From Paraburkholderia bryophila (GTDB lineage Bacteria > Pseudomonadota > Gammaproteobacteria > Burkholderiales > Burkholderiaceae): 64,000 bases of DNA. Below, one piece after another: positions 28,583 to 38,321 of this stretch. The first letter of the stretch is position 1. Each line of letters opens with the position of its first letter. The DNA is taken from NCBI RefSeq assembly GCF_003269035.1, contig NZ_QLTK01000008.1:124001-188000 (forward strand). The letters are read 5' to 3'. A program made the position numbers and the translations under genes. A model generated the notes under the pieces. It saw nothing but the letters and a program-made list of their open reading frames with translations, did not search any database and had not been told where the DNA came from.

Positions 28583-29683
28583 GTGGCCCATAAACTCCTG
28601 AACGACACTTTCCTGCGCGCGCTACTGCGCCAGCCGACCGACTACACGCCGATCTGGCTGATGCGCCAAGCTGGCCGCTATCTGCCGGAATACAACGCCA
28701 CCCGTGGCCGCGCGGGCAGTTTCCTCGGGCTGGCCAAAAACCCGGCGTTCGCAACGGAGGTCACGCTGCAGCCGCTCGAGCGCTATCCGCTCGACGCCGC
28801 CATTCTGTTTTCCGACATCCTCACGGTGCCGGACGCCATGGGTCTCGGCCTAGAGTTCGTCACGGGCGAGGGGCCCAAATTTGCGCGCCCGGTGCGCACC
28901 GAAGACGACGTCGCGCGTCTCGCGGTGCCGGATATCGACGCCACGCTGCGCTACGTGACTGACGCCGTACGTGAAATCCGCACTGCGCTCACGGACGCGC
29001 AAGGTCGCCAGCGCGTGCCGCTGATCGGCTTTTCGGGCAGCCCGTGGACGCTCGCGTGCTACATGGTCGAAGGCGGCGGCTCGGCCGATTTCCGCACCGT
29101 CAAATCGATGCTCTACGCGCGCCCGGACCTGATGCATCGCATTCTCGACATCAATGCGCGCTCGGTGGCGGCTTACCTGAACGCGCAGATCGAAGCCGGC
29201 GCGCAAGCCGTCATGATTTTCGACACGTGGGGCGGGGCGCTGGCCGACGGCATCTACCAACGTTTCTCGCTGCAGTACATCCAGCAGGTGGTGAGCCAGT
29301 TGAAGCGCGATCACGACGGCGAAAAAGTGCCGGTGATCACCTTCACGAAGGGCGGTGGCCTGTGGCTCGACGAGATCGCCGGGATCGGCGTGGATGCGGT
29401 CGGGCTCGACTGGACCGTGAATCTCTCCAAAGCGCGCGAGCGGGTCGGCGGCAAGGTGGCCCTGCAGGGCAATATCGATCCGTCCGTGCTGTTTGCGCCG
29501 CCGGCGGCGATCCGCATGGAAGCGCGTGCCGTGCTCGACAGCTTCGGCAACCATCCGGGCCATGTCTTCAATCTGGGCCACGGCATTTCGCAATTCACGC
29601 CGCCGGAAAATGTCGCCGAACTCGTCGACGAAGTGCATCGACATAGCCGGGCGATTCGAAGCGGCGCGCATGCACCGGCGTGA
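28583..29683 (+). CDS. hemE: uroporphyrinogen decarboxylase
   Basis: This 366-residue cytoplasmic haem-pathway enzyme decarboxylates uroporphyrinogen III to coproporphyrinogen III. The N-terminal signature [20 protein letters not shown] lies near residues 24-43 and carries the substrate-binding arginines. [19 protein letters not shown] holds the catalytic aspartate near 80. The C-terminal [12 protein letters not shown] and [16 protein letters not shown] are also conserved. I chose GTG 28583 ([14 protein letters not shown]), matching Burkholderia HemE as I know it; a TTG at 28562 would add seven residues. It is transcribed toward priA. Confidence 0.95.
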   Translation: MAHKLLNDTFLRALLRQPTDYTPIWLMRQAGRYLPEYNATRGRAGSFLGLAKNPAFATEVTLQPLERYPLDAAILFSDILTVPDAMGLGLEFVTGEGPKFARPVRTEDDVARLAVPDIDATLRYVTDAVREIRTALTDAQGRQRVPLIGFSGSPWTLACYMVEGGGSADFRTVKSMLYARPDLMHRILDINARSVAAYLNAQIEAGAQAVMIFDTWGGALADGIYQRFSLQYIQQVVSQLKRDHDGEKVPVITFTKGGGLWLDEIAGIGVDAVGLDWTVNLSKARERVGGKVALQGNIDPSVLFAPPAAIRMEARAVLDSFGNHPGHVFNLGHGISQFTPPENVAELVDEVHRHSRAIRSGAHAPA

Positions 29684-30147
29684 TGCTGTAATCGTTACCG
29701 TTTTTGCTGCGTCGCAGCGAAGTGGGCTCTCGCTCTAAGGACAAATTGGCATGCCACGGGCCGCCGGACGGCGGTCCTGTGAAAGTCAAGACTTGACTTA
29801 TGCACATTCTTCACGCTGCGGCGCGGTAGAAGCTTTCGTCGTACAGCCGCCCTTGCGCTTTGCCGGCGCATTTGATCTAAGCCTTGTCTGGCAAGGGTTT
29901 CAGGGGTTCGCGGCAGAGTGTGCGGAAACCCACAGAAGGCCGCTGCGGCGCGCTTCGCGGCCCTTTCCAGCGAAGTTCTCAACAAAGTTATCCACAGGCA
30001 CACGGACCGATTGCAATTGTTCAGCCGAATCCAAAACTTAGCGCCGAAATTGAAGTTTTACTTTAACTTCGACGGGTTCGGCACGGGCTCAACGTGCACA
30101 CAGATGCGACGTCGTGCCGCGCCGGCCCATCCGCTTCGGCTCGCCGC
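29684..30147. promoter_or_regulatory. hemE-priA intergenic region with two DnaA boxes
   Basis: The 464-base gap carries TTATGCACA (29798-29806) and TTATCCACA (29988-29996), both matching the DnaA-box consensus TTATNCACA in the same orientation. An AT-richer inverted repeat GAAGTT...AACTTC (30052-30070) lies further right. No gene is supported. The boxes may bind DnaA to regulate priA or titrate DnaA; two boxes are too few to call an origin. Confidence 0.5.
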
Positions 30148-32394
30148 ATGAGCGACGTGTTCGTCCGCGTTGCGGTGGATCATCCGCTGCCGACTCTATT
30201 CGACTATCGGTGCGACACACCCGGACTCGCCGAGCCCGGCATGCTGGTCAGCGTGCCGTTCGGCAAGCGCCACGTCGTGGGGCTCGTCTGCGAAGTAACC
30301 GCTCACAGTGACGTGCCCGCCGATCGGCTTCGCGCGGTAAGCGCCGTGTGCACGGCTTGTCCGCCGGTGTCGCCGGAGTGGCTCGCGCTGACCGCCTTTG
30401 CCGCCGATTACTATCAACGCGGCCTCGGCGAAGTCGCACTGCCCGCACTGCCTCAAGCGCTGCGCGACGCCTCGCGCTGGTCGCGCCTGTTTGCACCCGA
30501 AGAGCGCTACAGCCTCACAACCGAAGGACGCGCGGCGTTGCCCGACGCTTTGCCGGCGCGCGCCAGCGCGCTGCGCAAGCTCGCCGAGGCACTCGCCGAA
30601 GTCGAATTCCTGCTGGCGGCCGACGCCCGCGCGCTGCACCCCAAAGCGATCGCCACTTTTGAGGCGTGGCAAGCGCAGGGCTGGCTCGCGCTGGAAGTGA
30701 TCGAAGCCGCCGCCGTGGTCGGCGCAGCGGCAGCGCCCGAGATGCCGGCGCCCACGCTACCCACGCTTACCGACGAGCAGGCCGCCGCCGTCGAGGCCAT
30801 TCGCGACGCGACCGGTTTCGCGCCGTTCCTGCTACACGGCGTGACGGGCAGCGGCAAGACCGAGGTCTATCTGCGCGCGCTGGCCGAGATTCTCGCGGCC
30901 AGACCCGACGCGCAGGCGCTCGTCCTCGTGCCCGAAATCAATCTCACGCCGCAGTTCGAGGCGGCCTTCCGCGCCCGCTTCGCCGCGCTCGAAGGGACAT
31001 CGATCGTCACGCTGCACAGCGGTCTCGCCGAAGGCGAACGCGCGCGCAACTGGTTTGCCGCGCACACCGGCCGCGCCCGGATCGTGCTCGGCACGCGGCT
31101 CGCGATCCTCGCGTCGCTGCCGAAGCTGGCCGTGATCGTCGTCGATGAAGAACACGATCCGGCCTACAAGCAGCAGGAAGGCCTGCGCTATTCGGCGCGC
31201 GATCTGGCGATTTACCGCGCCAAGCAGCTCGGTTTGCCGGTCGTGCTCGGCTCGGCGACGCCGTCGCTGGAAAGCTGGTGGCAGGCCGACCAGGGACGCT
31301 ACAAACGGCTCACGCTGTTGCGCCGCGCGGTAGCCGATGCCGTGCTGCCCACCGTCCGGCTGATCGATCTGGAAGAGGAGCGGCGGCGCGGACGGGCATC
31401 GGTGGAAGGTCTGTCGGGGCCGCTGATCGCGGCGCTGAAGGCCCGGCTCGAACGCGGCGAACAAAGTCTCGTGTTCCTGAACCGACGCGGCTACGCACCG
31501 CAACTCGCCTGCGACGCCTGCGGTTGGGTGGCCGGTTGTCCGCGCTGTAGCGCTTATGTGGTTTTGCACAAGCCCGAGCGCGCGCTGCGCTGTCACCACT
31601 GCGGTTGGGAGTCGCGCATTCCGCGTTCGTGCCCCGACTGCGGCAACGTCGACATCGCGCCGATGGGGCGCGGCACGCAGCGCGTCGAAGAAACGCTGGC
31701 GAGCGCGGTGCCGGGCGCCCGCGTGCTGCGCATCGACGCCGACAGCACGCGCCGCAAAGGCAGCGCGCAGGCGCTGTTCTCCGACGTTCACGCGGGCGAG
31801 GTCGATATTCTGGTCGGCACGCAGATGATCGCGAAGGGCCACGATTTTCAACGCGTGTCGCTGGTGGGGGTGCTGAACGCCGACACGGCGCTGTTTTCGC
31901 ACGACTTCCGCGCGAGCGAGCGCCTCTTCGCGCAATTGATGCAGGTGAGCGGCCGCGCCGGCCGTTCAGGTTTGCCCGGCGAAGTGCTGGTGCAGACGCG
32001 TTATCCGCGCCATGCGCTGTATCACGCGTTGGGTCGTCACGACTACGTCGGCTTTGCCAATTCGACCTTGGCCGAGCGGCGCGATGCGCATTTGCCGCCG
32101 TTCGTTTATCAGGCTTTGCTGCGCGCCGAGGGGCGCACGCTCGAGGCCGCAATTGCGTTCCTGCAGCAGGCTGCCACGGCGCTGACCAGCATTCCGGCCG
32201 CCGAGCGCGTGACGGTCTACGACGCGGTGCCGCTCACCATCGTCAAGGTGATGCACGTGCATCGCGCGCAGTTGCTGATCGAAAGCGCCTCGAGGGCGGC
32301 GTTGCAGGCGACGTTGCGTGCGTGGCAGCCGCTGCTGCGCGGCTTGAAAGGCGTGCTGCGCTGGAGTGTCGAAGTCGATCCGCTCGACATCTGA
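30148..32394 (+). CDS. priA: primosomal replication restart helicase PriA
   Basis: This 748-residue 3'-to-5' DNA helicase reloads the replisome at collapsed forks. The N-terminal 3'BD domain opens VRVAVDHPLPTLFDYRC and PFGKRHVVGLV. Helicase motifs follow: Walker A HGVTGSGKTEVYLRAL near 230, DEEH motif II VIVVDEEHDPAYKQQEG near 330, and the PriA-specific zinc-binding region CDACGWVAGCPRC and CHHCGWE...CPDCG around 455-505. Later motifs are VGTQMIAKGHDF and QLMQVSGRAGRSG. ATG 30148 (MSDVFVRVAVDHP) fits the family; the frame opens further upstream (to 30094) without support. The ribosome-binding site is poor. Confidence 0.95.
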   Translation: MSDVFVRVAVDHPLPTLFDYRCDTPGLAEPGMLVSVPFGKRHVVGLVCEVTAHSDVPADRLRAVSAVCTACPPVSPEWLALTAFAADYYQRGLGEVALPALPQALRDASRWSRLFAPEERYSLTTEGRAALPDALPARASALRKLAEALAEVEFLLAADARALHPKAIATFEAWQAQGWLALEVIEAAAVVGAAAAPEMPAPTLPTLTDEQAAAVEAIRDATGFAPFLLHGVTGSGKTEVYLRALAEILAARPDAQALVLVPEINLTPQFEAAFRARFAALEGTSIVTLHSGLAEGERARNWFAAHTGRARIVLGTRLAILASLPKLAVIVVDEEHDPAYKQQEGLRYSARDLAIYRAKQLGLPVVLGSATPSLESWWQADQGRYKRLTLLRRAVADAVLPTVRLIDLEEERRRGRASVEGLSGPLIAALKARLERGEQSLVFLNRRGYAPQLACDACGWVAGCPRCSAYVVLHKPERALRCHHCGWESRIPRSCPDCGNVDIAPMGRGTQRVEETLASAVPGARVLRIDADSTRRKGSAQALFSDVHAGEVDILVGTQMIAKGHDFQRVSLVGVLNADTALFSHDFRASERLFAQLMQVSGRAGRSGLPGEVLVQTRYPRHALYHALGRHDYVGFANSTLAERRDAHLPPFVYQALLRAEGRTLEAAIAFLQQAATALTSIPAAERVTVYDAVPLTIVKVMHVHRAQLLIESASRAALQATLRAWQPLLRGLKGVLRWSVEVDPLDI

Positions 32395-32416
32395 CGAACG
32401 CCTCTCACCACTCGAA

Positions 32417-32587
32417 TCAATCGTTCAATGCCGTCCGCGCATCGCCAGCCGATGCACGCGACGCCGCGCGCGTGCGTCCTTCGACTGCCGCGCGTTTGTC
32501 CGCACCGCCGGTTGCGCCACGAATAAACAGCACCGCGCAAGTCGCACACATTGCCCAGATACCCAATACCACCAGCCACTTTTCCAT
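32417..32587 (-). CDS. small single-pass membrane protein (56 aa)
   Basis: A 57-codon frame encodes MEKWLVVLGIWAMCATCAVL followed by FIRGATGG, a single hydrophobic helix at residues 4-22, then a charged alanine/arginine-rich tail to residue 56. GAGGA lies eight bases before the ATG, a good ribosome-binding site. The N-terminal helix and short basic stop-transfer (FIRG) resemble small hypothetical membrane proteins I recall from Burkholderia genomes. It sits convergent to priA, 22 bases past the priA stop. No function can be given. It is supported by its ribosome-binding site and a hydrophobic segment too regular for chance, not by a named family. Confidence 0.6.
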   Translation of the reverse strand: MEKWLVVLGIWAMCATCAVLFIRGATGGADKRAAVEGRTRAASRASAGDARTALND

Positions 32588-32795
32588 TTCACCGATCCTC
32601 TAAAGCGCCAAACCCCGTTTCGTTTTTTTTGCGTGCCGCGAGGCCGCATGCCGCCATGTTCTCTATAACGGCGCGCCGTCCCGTTTGATAAGGGTAAATG
32701 CGAAAAGAATCACGCCAGGGAAAGTACTGATCGCAACCGACTCCGCCGCGCGCCGCGCAATCGCGCGCAAACCCCCGTCCCACAAGGATTTCAAG

Positions 32796-32835
32796 AAGGT
32801 GCAACCATATGCCAAGTATGGTTGCACCTTTTTAT
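32796..32835 (+). promoter_or_regulatory. putative PutA operator: inverted GTTGCA pair in a terminator-like hairpin
   Basis: The 14-base arms at 32796-32809 and 32817-32830 (core GGTTGCACCTT on the right) are perfectly complementary around a seven-base loop, with TTTTTATT after the right arm. Each arm contains GTTGCA (inverted at 32800-32805, direct at 32821-32826), the core that I recall as the operator of RHH-type PutA. It lies 70-110 bases before putA. It therefore looks like an autoregulatory operator, and as RNA it would also form a terminator or attenuator. Confidence 0.6.
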
Positions 32836-32904
32836 TGGGAGGCGTACGATTCGCCAACTTTTAGTCTTTCGCCGGGCATTCGTCTGGTATCCGAAGAAGG
32901 AAAC

Positions 32905-35900
32905 ATGGCTAGCACCACCCTTGGCGTCAAGGTCGACGACCTCCTGCGTTCCCGGCTGAAAGATGCCGCCACCCGCCTCGAACGCACTCCGCATTGGCTT
33001 ATCAAGCAGGCGATCTTCGCTTACCTCGAAAAGATCGAGCACGGCCAATTGCCGCCCGAATTGTCCGGGGTGACGGGTTCGGCCGATCTGGCCGATGGCG
33101 CCGCGGTCGAGCAGGAGGAAGACGGTGCTTCGCATCCGTTCCTCGACTTCGCGCAGAACGTGCAACCGCAGTCGGTGCTGCGCGCGGCGATTACGGCGGC
33201 GTATCGCCGTCCGGAACCGGAGTGCGTGCCGTTCCTGCTGGGTCAGGCGCGCTTGCCGGCCAATCTCGCCGGCGACGTGCAAGCCATGGCTCACAAGCTG
33301 GTCGAAACGCTGCGCACGAAGAGCAAGGGCGGCGGTGTCGAAGGGTTGATCCACGAATTCTCGCTGTCGAGTCAGGAAGGCGTGGCGCTGATGTGTCTCG
33401 CCGAAGCGCTGCTGCGGATTCCCGACCGCGCCACCCGCGACGCGCTAATCCGCGACAAGATCAGCAAGGGCGACTGGAAGTCGCACGTCGGCCAGGCGCC
33501 GTCGCTGTTCGTCAACGCCGCGACGTGGGGCTTGATGATCACCGGCAAGCTGGTGACGACCAACAGCGAAACGAGTCTTTCGTCGGCGCTCACGCGTTTG
33601 ATCGGCAAGGGCGGCGAGCCGCTGATCCGCAAGGGCGTGGACATGGCGATGCGCCTGATGGGCGAGCAGTTCGTCACCGGCGAGAACATCTCCGAAGCGC
33701 TGGCCAACAGCCGCAAATACGAAGCGCGCGGTTTCCGCTACTCGTACGACATGCTCGGCGAAGCGGCCACCACCGAAGCCGACGCGCAGCGCTACTACGC
33801 GTCTTACGAACAGGCGATCCACGCAATCGGCAAGGCCGCCGGCGGCCGTGGCATCTACGAAGGCCCGGGCATCTCGATCAAGCTCTCCGCGCTGCATGCA
33901 CGCTACTCGCGTTCGCAGCAGGAACGCACGATGAGCGAACTGCTGCCGCGCGTACGCTCGCTCGCGATCCTCGCGCGCCGCTACGACATCGGCCTGAATA
34001 TCGACGCCGAAGAAGCCGACCGCCTCGAAATCTCGCTCGATCTGCTCGAAGCGCTGTGCTTCGATCCGGAACTGGCGGGCTGGAACGGCATTGGATTCGT
34101 GATCCAGGCGTACCAGAAGCGCTGCCCGTTCGTGATCGATTACGTGATCGATCTGGCGCGCCGCAGCCGTCATCGCGTGATGGTGCGGCTCGTGAAGGGC
34201 GCGTACTGGGACACCGAAATCAAGCGTGCGCAAGTGGACGGCCTCGAAGGCTATCCGGTCTACACGCGCAAGATCTATACGGACGTGTCGTACCTCGCCT
34301 GCGCGAAGAAGCTGCTTGGCGCGCCGGACGCGGTGTATCCGCAGTTCGCCACGCACAACGCGCACACGTTGTCGGCGATCTATCACCTCGCGGGCAACAA
34401 CTACTATCCCGGCCAGTACGAGTTCCAGTGCCTGCACGGCATGGGCGAACCGCTGTACGAAGAAGTCACGGGCCGCGACAAACTGAACCGTCCGTGCCGC
34501 GTGTATGCACCGGTCGGCACGCATGAAACGCTGCTCGCGTACCTCGTGCGCCGCCTGCTGGAAAACGGCGCGAACACGTCGTTCGTGAATCGTATCGCCG
34601 ACGAAAACGTCGCCATCAAGGACCTGATCGCCGATCCGTCCGACGAGGCGTCGAAGATCACGCCGCTCGGGGCGCCGCACGCGAAGATTCCGCTGCCGCG
34701 CAACCTGTTCGGCGCCGAGCGTCTTAATTCGATGGGCCTCGATCTGTCGAACGAACACCGGCTGGCTTCGCTGTCATCGGCATTGCTGGCGAGCGCGCAT
34801 CATCCGTGGCGCGCCGCGCCGATGCTCGAAGACAACGAAATCGCCGTGGGCGTCGCGCGTGATGTGCGCAACCCGGCCGATCATCGTGACCTCGTCGGCA
34901 CCGTCGTCGAAGCGACGTCGGAGCACGTGAGCGCCGCTCTGGCTCACGCCGTGGCCGCCGCGCCGATCTGGCAAGCCACACCGGTCGATGCGCGCGCCGA
35001 TTGCCTCGCCCGTGCCGCCGATCTGCTCGAAGCGCAGATGCACACGCTGATGGGTCTGGTGGTGCGCGAAGCCGGCAAGTCGCTGGCGAACGCGGTCGCG
35101 GAAATCCGCGAAGCGATCGACTTCCTGCGCTACTACTCGACGCAGATTCGCAACGAGTTTTCGAACGACACGCATCGCCCGCTCGGCCCGGTGGTCTGTA
35201 TCAGCCCGTGGAATTTCCCGCTGGCGATTTTCATGGGCCAGGTGGCCGCGGCGTTGGCCGCCGGCAACACCGTGCTCGCCAAGCCGGCTGAACAAACGCC
35301 TCTGATCGCCGCGCAGGCCGTGCGGATTCTGCGCGAAGCCGGCGTACCGGCCGGCGCGGTGCAACTGTTGCCGGGCAACGGCGAGACGGTTGGCGCCGCG
35401 TTGGTGGCCGATCCGCGCACCCGCGCGGTGATGTTCACCGGTTCGACCGAAGTCGCGCGTCTGATCAACAAGACGCTGTCGAACCGCCTCGATCCGGACG
35501 GCAAGCCGATTCCGCTGATCGCCGAAACGGGCGGCCAGAACGCGATGATCGTCGACTCGTCGGCGCTCGCCGAGCAGGTGGTGGCGGACGTGCTGCAGTC
35601 GTCGTTCGATTCGGCCGGTCAACGGTGTTCCGCGTTGCGCGTTCTTTGTCTGCAGGACGATGTCGCGGACCGTACGCTGGAAATGCTGAGGGGCGCAATG
35701 CGCGAACTGGCGGTGGGTAACCCGGACCGCTTGTCGATCGACGTCGGCCCGGTGATCGACCTCGATGCGAAGCGCGGTATCGACGCGCACGTCGCGGCCA
35801 TGCGCGAGAAAGGCCGCAAGATCGAACAACTGCCGATGCCGGAAGGCTGCGCCCAAGGCACCTTCGTGCCGCCGACGCTGATCGAGCTCGACAGCATCGA

Positions 35901-36834
35901 CGAACTGAAGCGCGAAGTATTTGGCCCGGTGCTGCACGTGGTGCGTTATCGCCGCAGCCAGCTCGACAAGTTGCTCGAACAGATCCGCACGACGGGCTAC
36001 GGTCTGACGCTCGGTATTCACACGCGGATCGACGAAACGATCGCTCACGTGATCAGCCGCGCGCACGTCGGCAATATTTATGTGAACCGCAACGTGATCG
36101 GCGCGGTGGTGGGTGTGCAACCGTTCGGCGGCGAAGGTTTGTCGGGCACCGGTCCGAAAGCAGGCGGCGCGTTGTATCTGCAGCGTCTGCTGGCCACGCG
36201 TCCGGCGGGCTTGCCGAAGTCGCTGGCGCAGTCGTTGATCGCCGACGTACCGCAAGGCGGCGAAAACAGCGACAATCCGTCCGCCGCGCTGACCGCGTTG
36301 CGCGACTGGTTGATCGCCGAACGTCAGCCGCAATTGGCCGCACGTTGCGACGGCTATCTGTCGCATGTGCCGGCGGGCGCGACGGCGGTATTGTCGGGGC
36401 CCACCGGCGAGCGCAACACCTACACGCTGGGCGCGCGCGGCACGGTGCTGTGCGTCGCGTCGACCGCGAGCGGGGCGCGCGTGCAGTTCGCCGCAGCGTT
36501 GGCTACGGGAAATCGTGCGTTGTTCGAAGGCGCGGCTGGCGAACAATTGGTGTCGCAACTGCCCGCCTCGCTGAAAGCGCATGCGAGCGTGAAGAAGAAT
36601 GCCGACACGCCGTTCGACGCCGTGCTGTTCGAAGGCGATAGCGACGAATTGCTCGCGCTGGTGAAGGAAGTCGCGAAGCGCACCGGGCCGATCGTGTCGG
36701 TGCAAGGCGTCGCGGCGCGCGCGCTGGAGAGCGGCGACGAGGACTACACGCTGGAGCGTCTGCTGACGGAACGCTCGGTCAGCGTGAACACTGCGGCAGC
36801 CGGCGGTAATGCGAATTTGATGACGATTGGTTGA
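32905..36834 (+). CDS. putA: trifunctional proline dehydrogenase / P5C dehydrogenase / regulator PutA
   Basis: This 1309-residue protein oxidises proline to glutamate and represses its own gene. Residues 1-45 (STTLGVKVDDLLRSRLKDAA onward) form a ribbon-helix-helix DNA-binding domain. The FAD proline dehydrogenase barrel spans roughly 240-570 (YSYDMLGEAATTEADAQRYY, IGFVIQAYQKRCPFVID). The NAD-dependent aldehyde dehydrogenase follows to about 1090 (VVCISPWNFPLAIFMGQ, the catalytic cysteine in SAGQRCSALRVL near 908). A C-terminal domain completes the trifunctional layout. The start ATG has GAAGGAAAC upstream, and this start, unlike the frame from 32809, puts the RHH domain at the N-terminus. A PutA-type operator lies upstream. 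Confidence 0.95.
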   Translation: MASTTLGVKVDDLLRSRLKDAATRLERTPHWLIKQAIFAYLEKIEHGQLPPELSGVTGSADLADGAAVEQEEDGASHPFLDFAQNVQPQSVLRAAITAAYRRPEPECVPFLLGQARLPANLAGDVQAMAHKLVETLRTKSKGGGVEGLIHEFSLSSQEGVALMCLAEALLRIPDRATRDALIRDKISKGDWKSHVGQAPSLFVNAATWGLMITGKLVTTNSETSLSSALTRLIGKGGEPLIRKGVDMAMRLMGEQFVTGENISEALANSRKYEARGFRYSYDMLGEAATTEADAQRYYASYEQAIHAIGKAAGGRGIYEGPGISIKLSALHARYSRSQQERTMSELLPRVRSLAILARRYDIGLNIDAEEADRLEISLDLLEALCFDPELAGWNGIGFVIQAYQKRCPFVIDYVIDLARRSRHRVMVRLVKGAYWDTEIKRAQVDGLEGYPVYTRKIYTDVSYLACAKKLLGAPDAVYPQFATHNAHTLSAIYHLAGNNYYPGQYEFQCLHGMGEPLYEEVTGRDKLNRPCRVYAPVGTHETLLAYLVRRLLENGANTSFVNRIADENVAIKDLIADPSDEASKITPLGAPHAKIPLPRNLFGAERLNSMGLDLSNEHRLASLSSALLASAHHPWRAAPMLEDNEIAVGVARDVRNPADHRDLVGTVVEATSEHVSAALAHAVAAAPIWQATPVDARADCLARAADLLEAQMHTLMGLVVREAGKSLANAVAEIREAIDFLRYYSTQIRNEFSNDTHRPLGPVVCISPWNFPLAIFMGQVAAALAAGNTVLAKPAEQTPLIAAQAVRILREAGVPAGAVQLLPGNGETVGAALVADPRTRAVMFTGSTEVARLINKTLSNRLDPDGKPIPLIAETGGQNAMIVDSSALAEQVVADVLQSSFDSAGQRCSALRVLCLQDDVADRTLEMLRGAMRELAVGNPDRLSIDVGPVIDLDAKRGIDAHVAAMREKGRKIEQLPMPEGCAQGTFVPPTLIELDSIDELKREVFGPVLHVVRYRRSQLDKLLEQIRTTGYGLTLGIHTRIDETIAHVISRAHVGNIYVNRNVIGAVVGVQPFGGEGLSGTGPKAGGALYLQRLLATRPAGLPKSLAQSLIADVPQGGENSDNPSAALTALRDWLIAERQPQLAARCDGYLSHVPAGATAVLSGPTGERNTYTLGARGTVLCVASTASGARVQFAAALATGNRALFEGAAGEQLVSQLPASLKAHASVKKNADTPFDAVLFEGDSDELLALVKEVAKRTGPIVSVQGVAARALESGDEDYTLERLLTERSVSVNTAAAGGNANLMTIG

Positions 36835-36922
36835 GCGAACCTCAGTTCAATTGCTCAATAAAACGGAAGCGGTACGGCGACCCCGAAACCGCTCCATCCA
36901 CACCTGGTACCAAGGAGAAGCT

Positions 36923-38071
36923 ATGCAACACAAGATGAAACAGCTGGCAGGCGCGGCATTGGTTGCGGCGATGTCGCTGGCGGGGACGGCCAACGCTCAA
37001 TCGACGGAAGACGTGAAGGTCGGTTTCGCTGGCCCGATGACGGGGGCGCAGGCGCACTACGGCAAGGACTTCCAGAACGGCATCGTGCTGGCAGTGGAAG
37101 ACATGAACGCGACCAAGCCGACGATCGGCGGCAAGCAGGTTCGTTTCGTGCTGGATTCGGCCGACGACCAGGCTGACCCGCGCACCGGCACGACCGTCGC
37201 GCAGAAGCTGGTGGATGACGGTATCAAGGGCATGCTGGGCCACTTCAATTCGGGCACCACGATTCCGGCGTCGCGCATTTACGCGAACGCGGGCATCCCC
37301 GAAATCGCCATGGCCACGGCACCGGAATACACGCAGCAAGGCTTCAAGACCACGTTCCGCATGATGACCTCCGACACGCAGCAAGGTTCGGTCGCCGGCA
37401 CGTTCGCGGTCAAGACGCTGGGCATGAAGAAGATCGTGATCGTCGACGACCGTACGGCTTACGGCCAGGGTCTGGCGGATCAGTTCGAGAAGGCAGCAAA
37501 GGCGGCGGGCGGCCAGATCGTCGATCGTGAATATACGAACGACAAGGCTGTCGACTTCAAGTCGATCCTGACCAAGCTGAAGTCGGTCCAGCCGGACCTG
37601 ATCTATTACGGCGGCGCGGATTCGCAAGCGGCACCGATGGTCAAGCAGATGAAGGCACTGGGCATCAAGGCGCCGTTGATGGGTGGCGAAATGGTCCACA
37701 CGCCGACGTTCATCGAGATCGCGGGTGACGCAGCAAACGGTACGGTGGCATCGCTCGCCGGCCTGCCGCTGGAACAGATGCCGGGCGGCAAGGACTACGT
37801 CGCGAAGTACAAGAAGCGTTTCAACGAAGACGTGCAAACGTACTCGCCGTACGCTTACGACGGTGCAATGGCCATGTTCGACGCAATGAAGAAGGCGAAC
37901 TCGACCGATCCGGCGAAGTACCTGCCGCTGCTCGCGAAGACCTCGATGCCGGCAGTGACGTCGTCGAACCTGGCTTACGACAGCAAGGGTGACCTGAAGA
38001 ACGGCGGTATCACGCTGTACAAGGTGGTGGATGGCAAGTGGACGACGCTGCAAAGCGTGGGCGGGAAGTAA
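36923..38071 (+). CDS. livK: branched-chain amino acid ABC transporter substrate-binding protein (LivK-like)
   Basis: This 382-residue periplasmic binding protein has a signal peptide ending GTANA-QS and then DVKVGFAGPMTGAQAHYGKD, very like the E. coli LivJ/LivK start. SNPGT-type ligand residues appear in HFNSGTTIPASRIYANAGIP. The ATG follows CAAGGAGAAGCT. It begins 88 bases after putA and no terminator separates them, so partial co-expression with proline catabolism is possible; a small stem-loop (TTGAGC...GCTCAA, 36831-36858) lies in the gap. No permease or ATPase genes are adjacent, so it must use a transporter encoded elsewhere. Confidence 0.88.
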   Translation: MQHKMKQLAGAALVAAMSLAGTANAQSTEDVKVGFAGPMTGAQAHYGKDFQNGIVLAVEDMNATKPTIGGKQVRFVLDSADDQADPRTGTTVAQKLVDDGIKGMLGHFNSGTTIPASRIYANAGIPEIAMATAPEYTQQGFKTTFRMMTSDTQQGSVAGTFAVKTLGMKKIVIVDDRTAYGQGLADQFEKAAKAAGGQIVDREYTNDKAVDFKSILTKLKSVQPDLIYYGGADSQAAPMVKQMKALGIKAPLMGGEMVHTPTFIEIAGDAANGTVASLAGLPLEQMPGGKDYVAKYKKRFNEDVQTYSPYAYDGAMAMFDAMKKANSTDPAKYLPLLAKTSMPAVTSSNLAYDSKGDLKNGGITLYKVVDGKWTTLQSVGGK

Positions 38072-38098
38072 GCAACGCCTCAATGGTGCGCAGTAGTG

Positions 38099-38132
38099 AA
38101 AAAGCCCTGCGGTGAAACGCGGGGCTTTTTTT
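38099..38132 (+). terminator. rho-independent terminator
   Basis: AAGCCC (38102-38107) pairs with GGGCTT (38122-38127), with an inner GCG/CGC pairing, followed by seven T. It ends the livK-like transcript 28 bases after the stop. Confidence 0.88.
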
Positions 38133-38321
38133 CGACTTCAGCGATGCGGCATTGCGGTCATTTCGTTACTTGAGCAAGAAAGCCTCTCCGCGCTGGGTGA
38201 GCTGCTCATGTAGGCCGCGCGGAGGTGGGTCGCCCAAGTTTCGTGATTGTCGTTGACCTCGGTCAATGAACGCGGACCGACCCGTTAAGCCGCTTCGGGT
38301 GTTCCGCGCTCCGCCCTGTGC

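Noticed and set aside
29684..30147. Chromosome replication origin oriC
   Set aside because: Only two DnaA boxes and no clear AT-rich unwinding region, and dnaA/dnaN/rpmH are absent; the region is origin-proximal by gene order but not shown to be the origin.
34774..36705. 643-codon open frame antisense to putA
   Set aside because: Shadow of the aldehyde dehydrogenase part of PutA; no recognisable domain.
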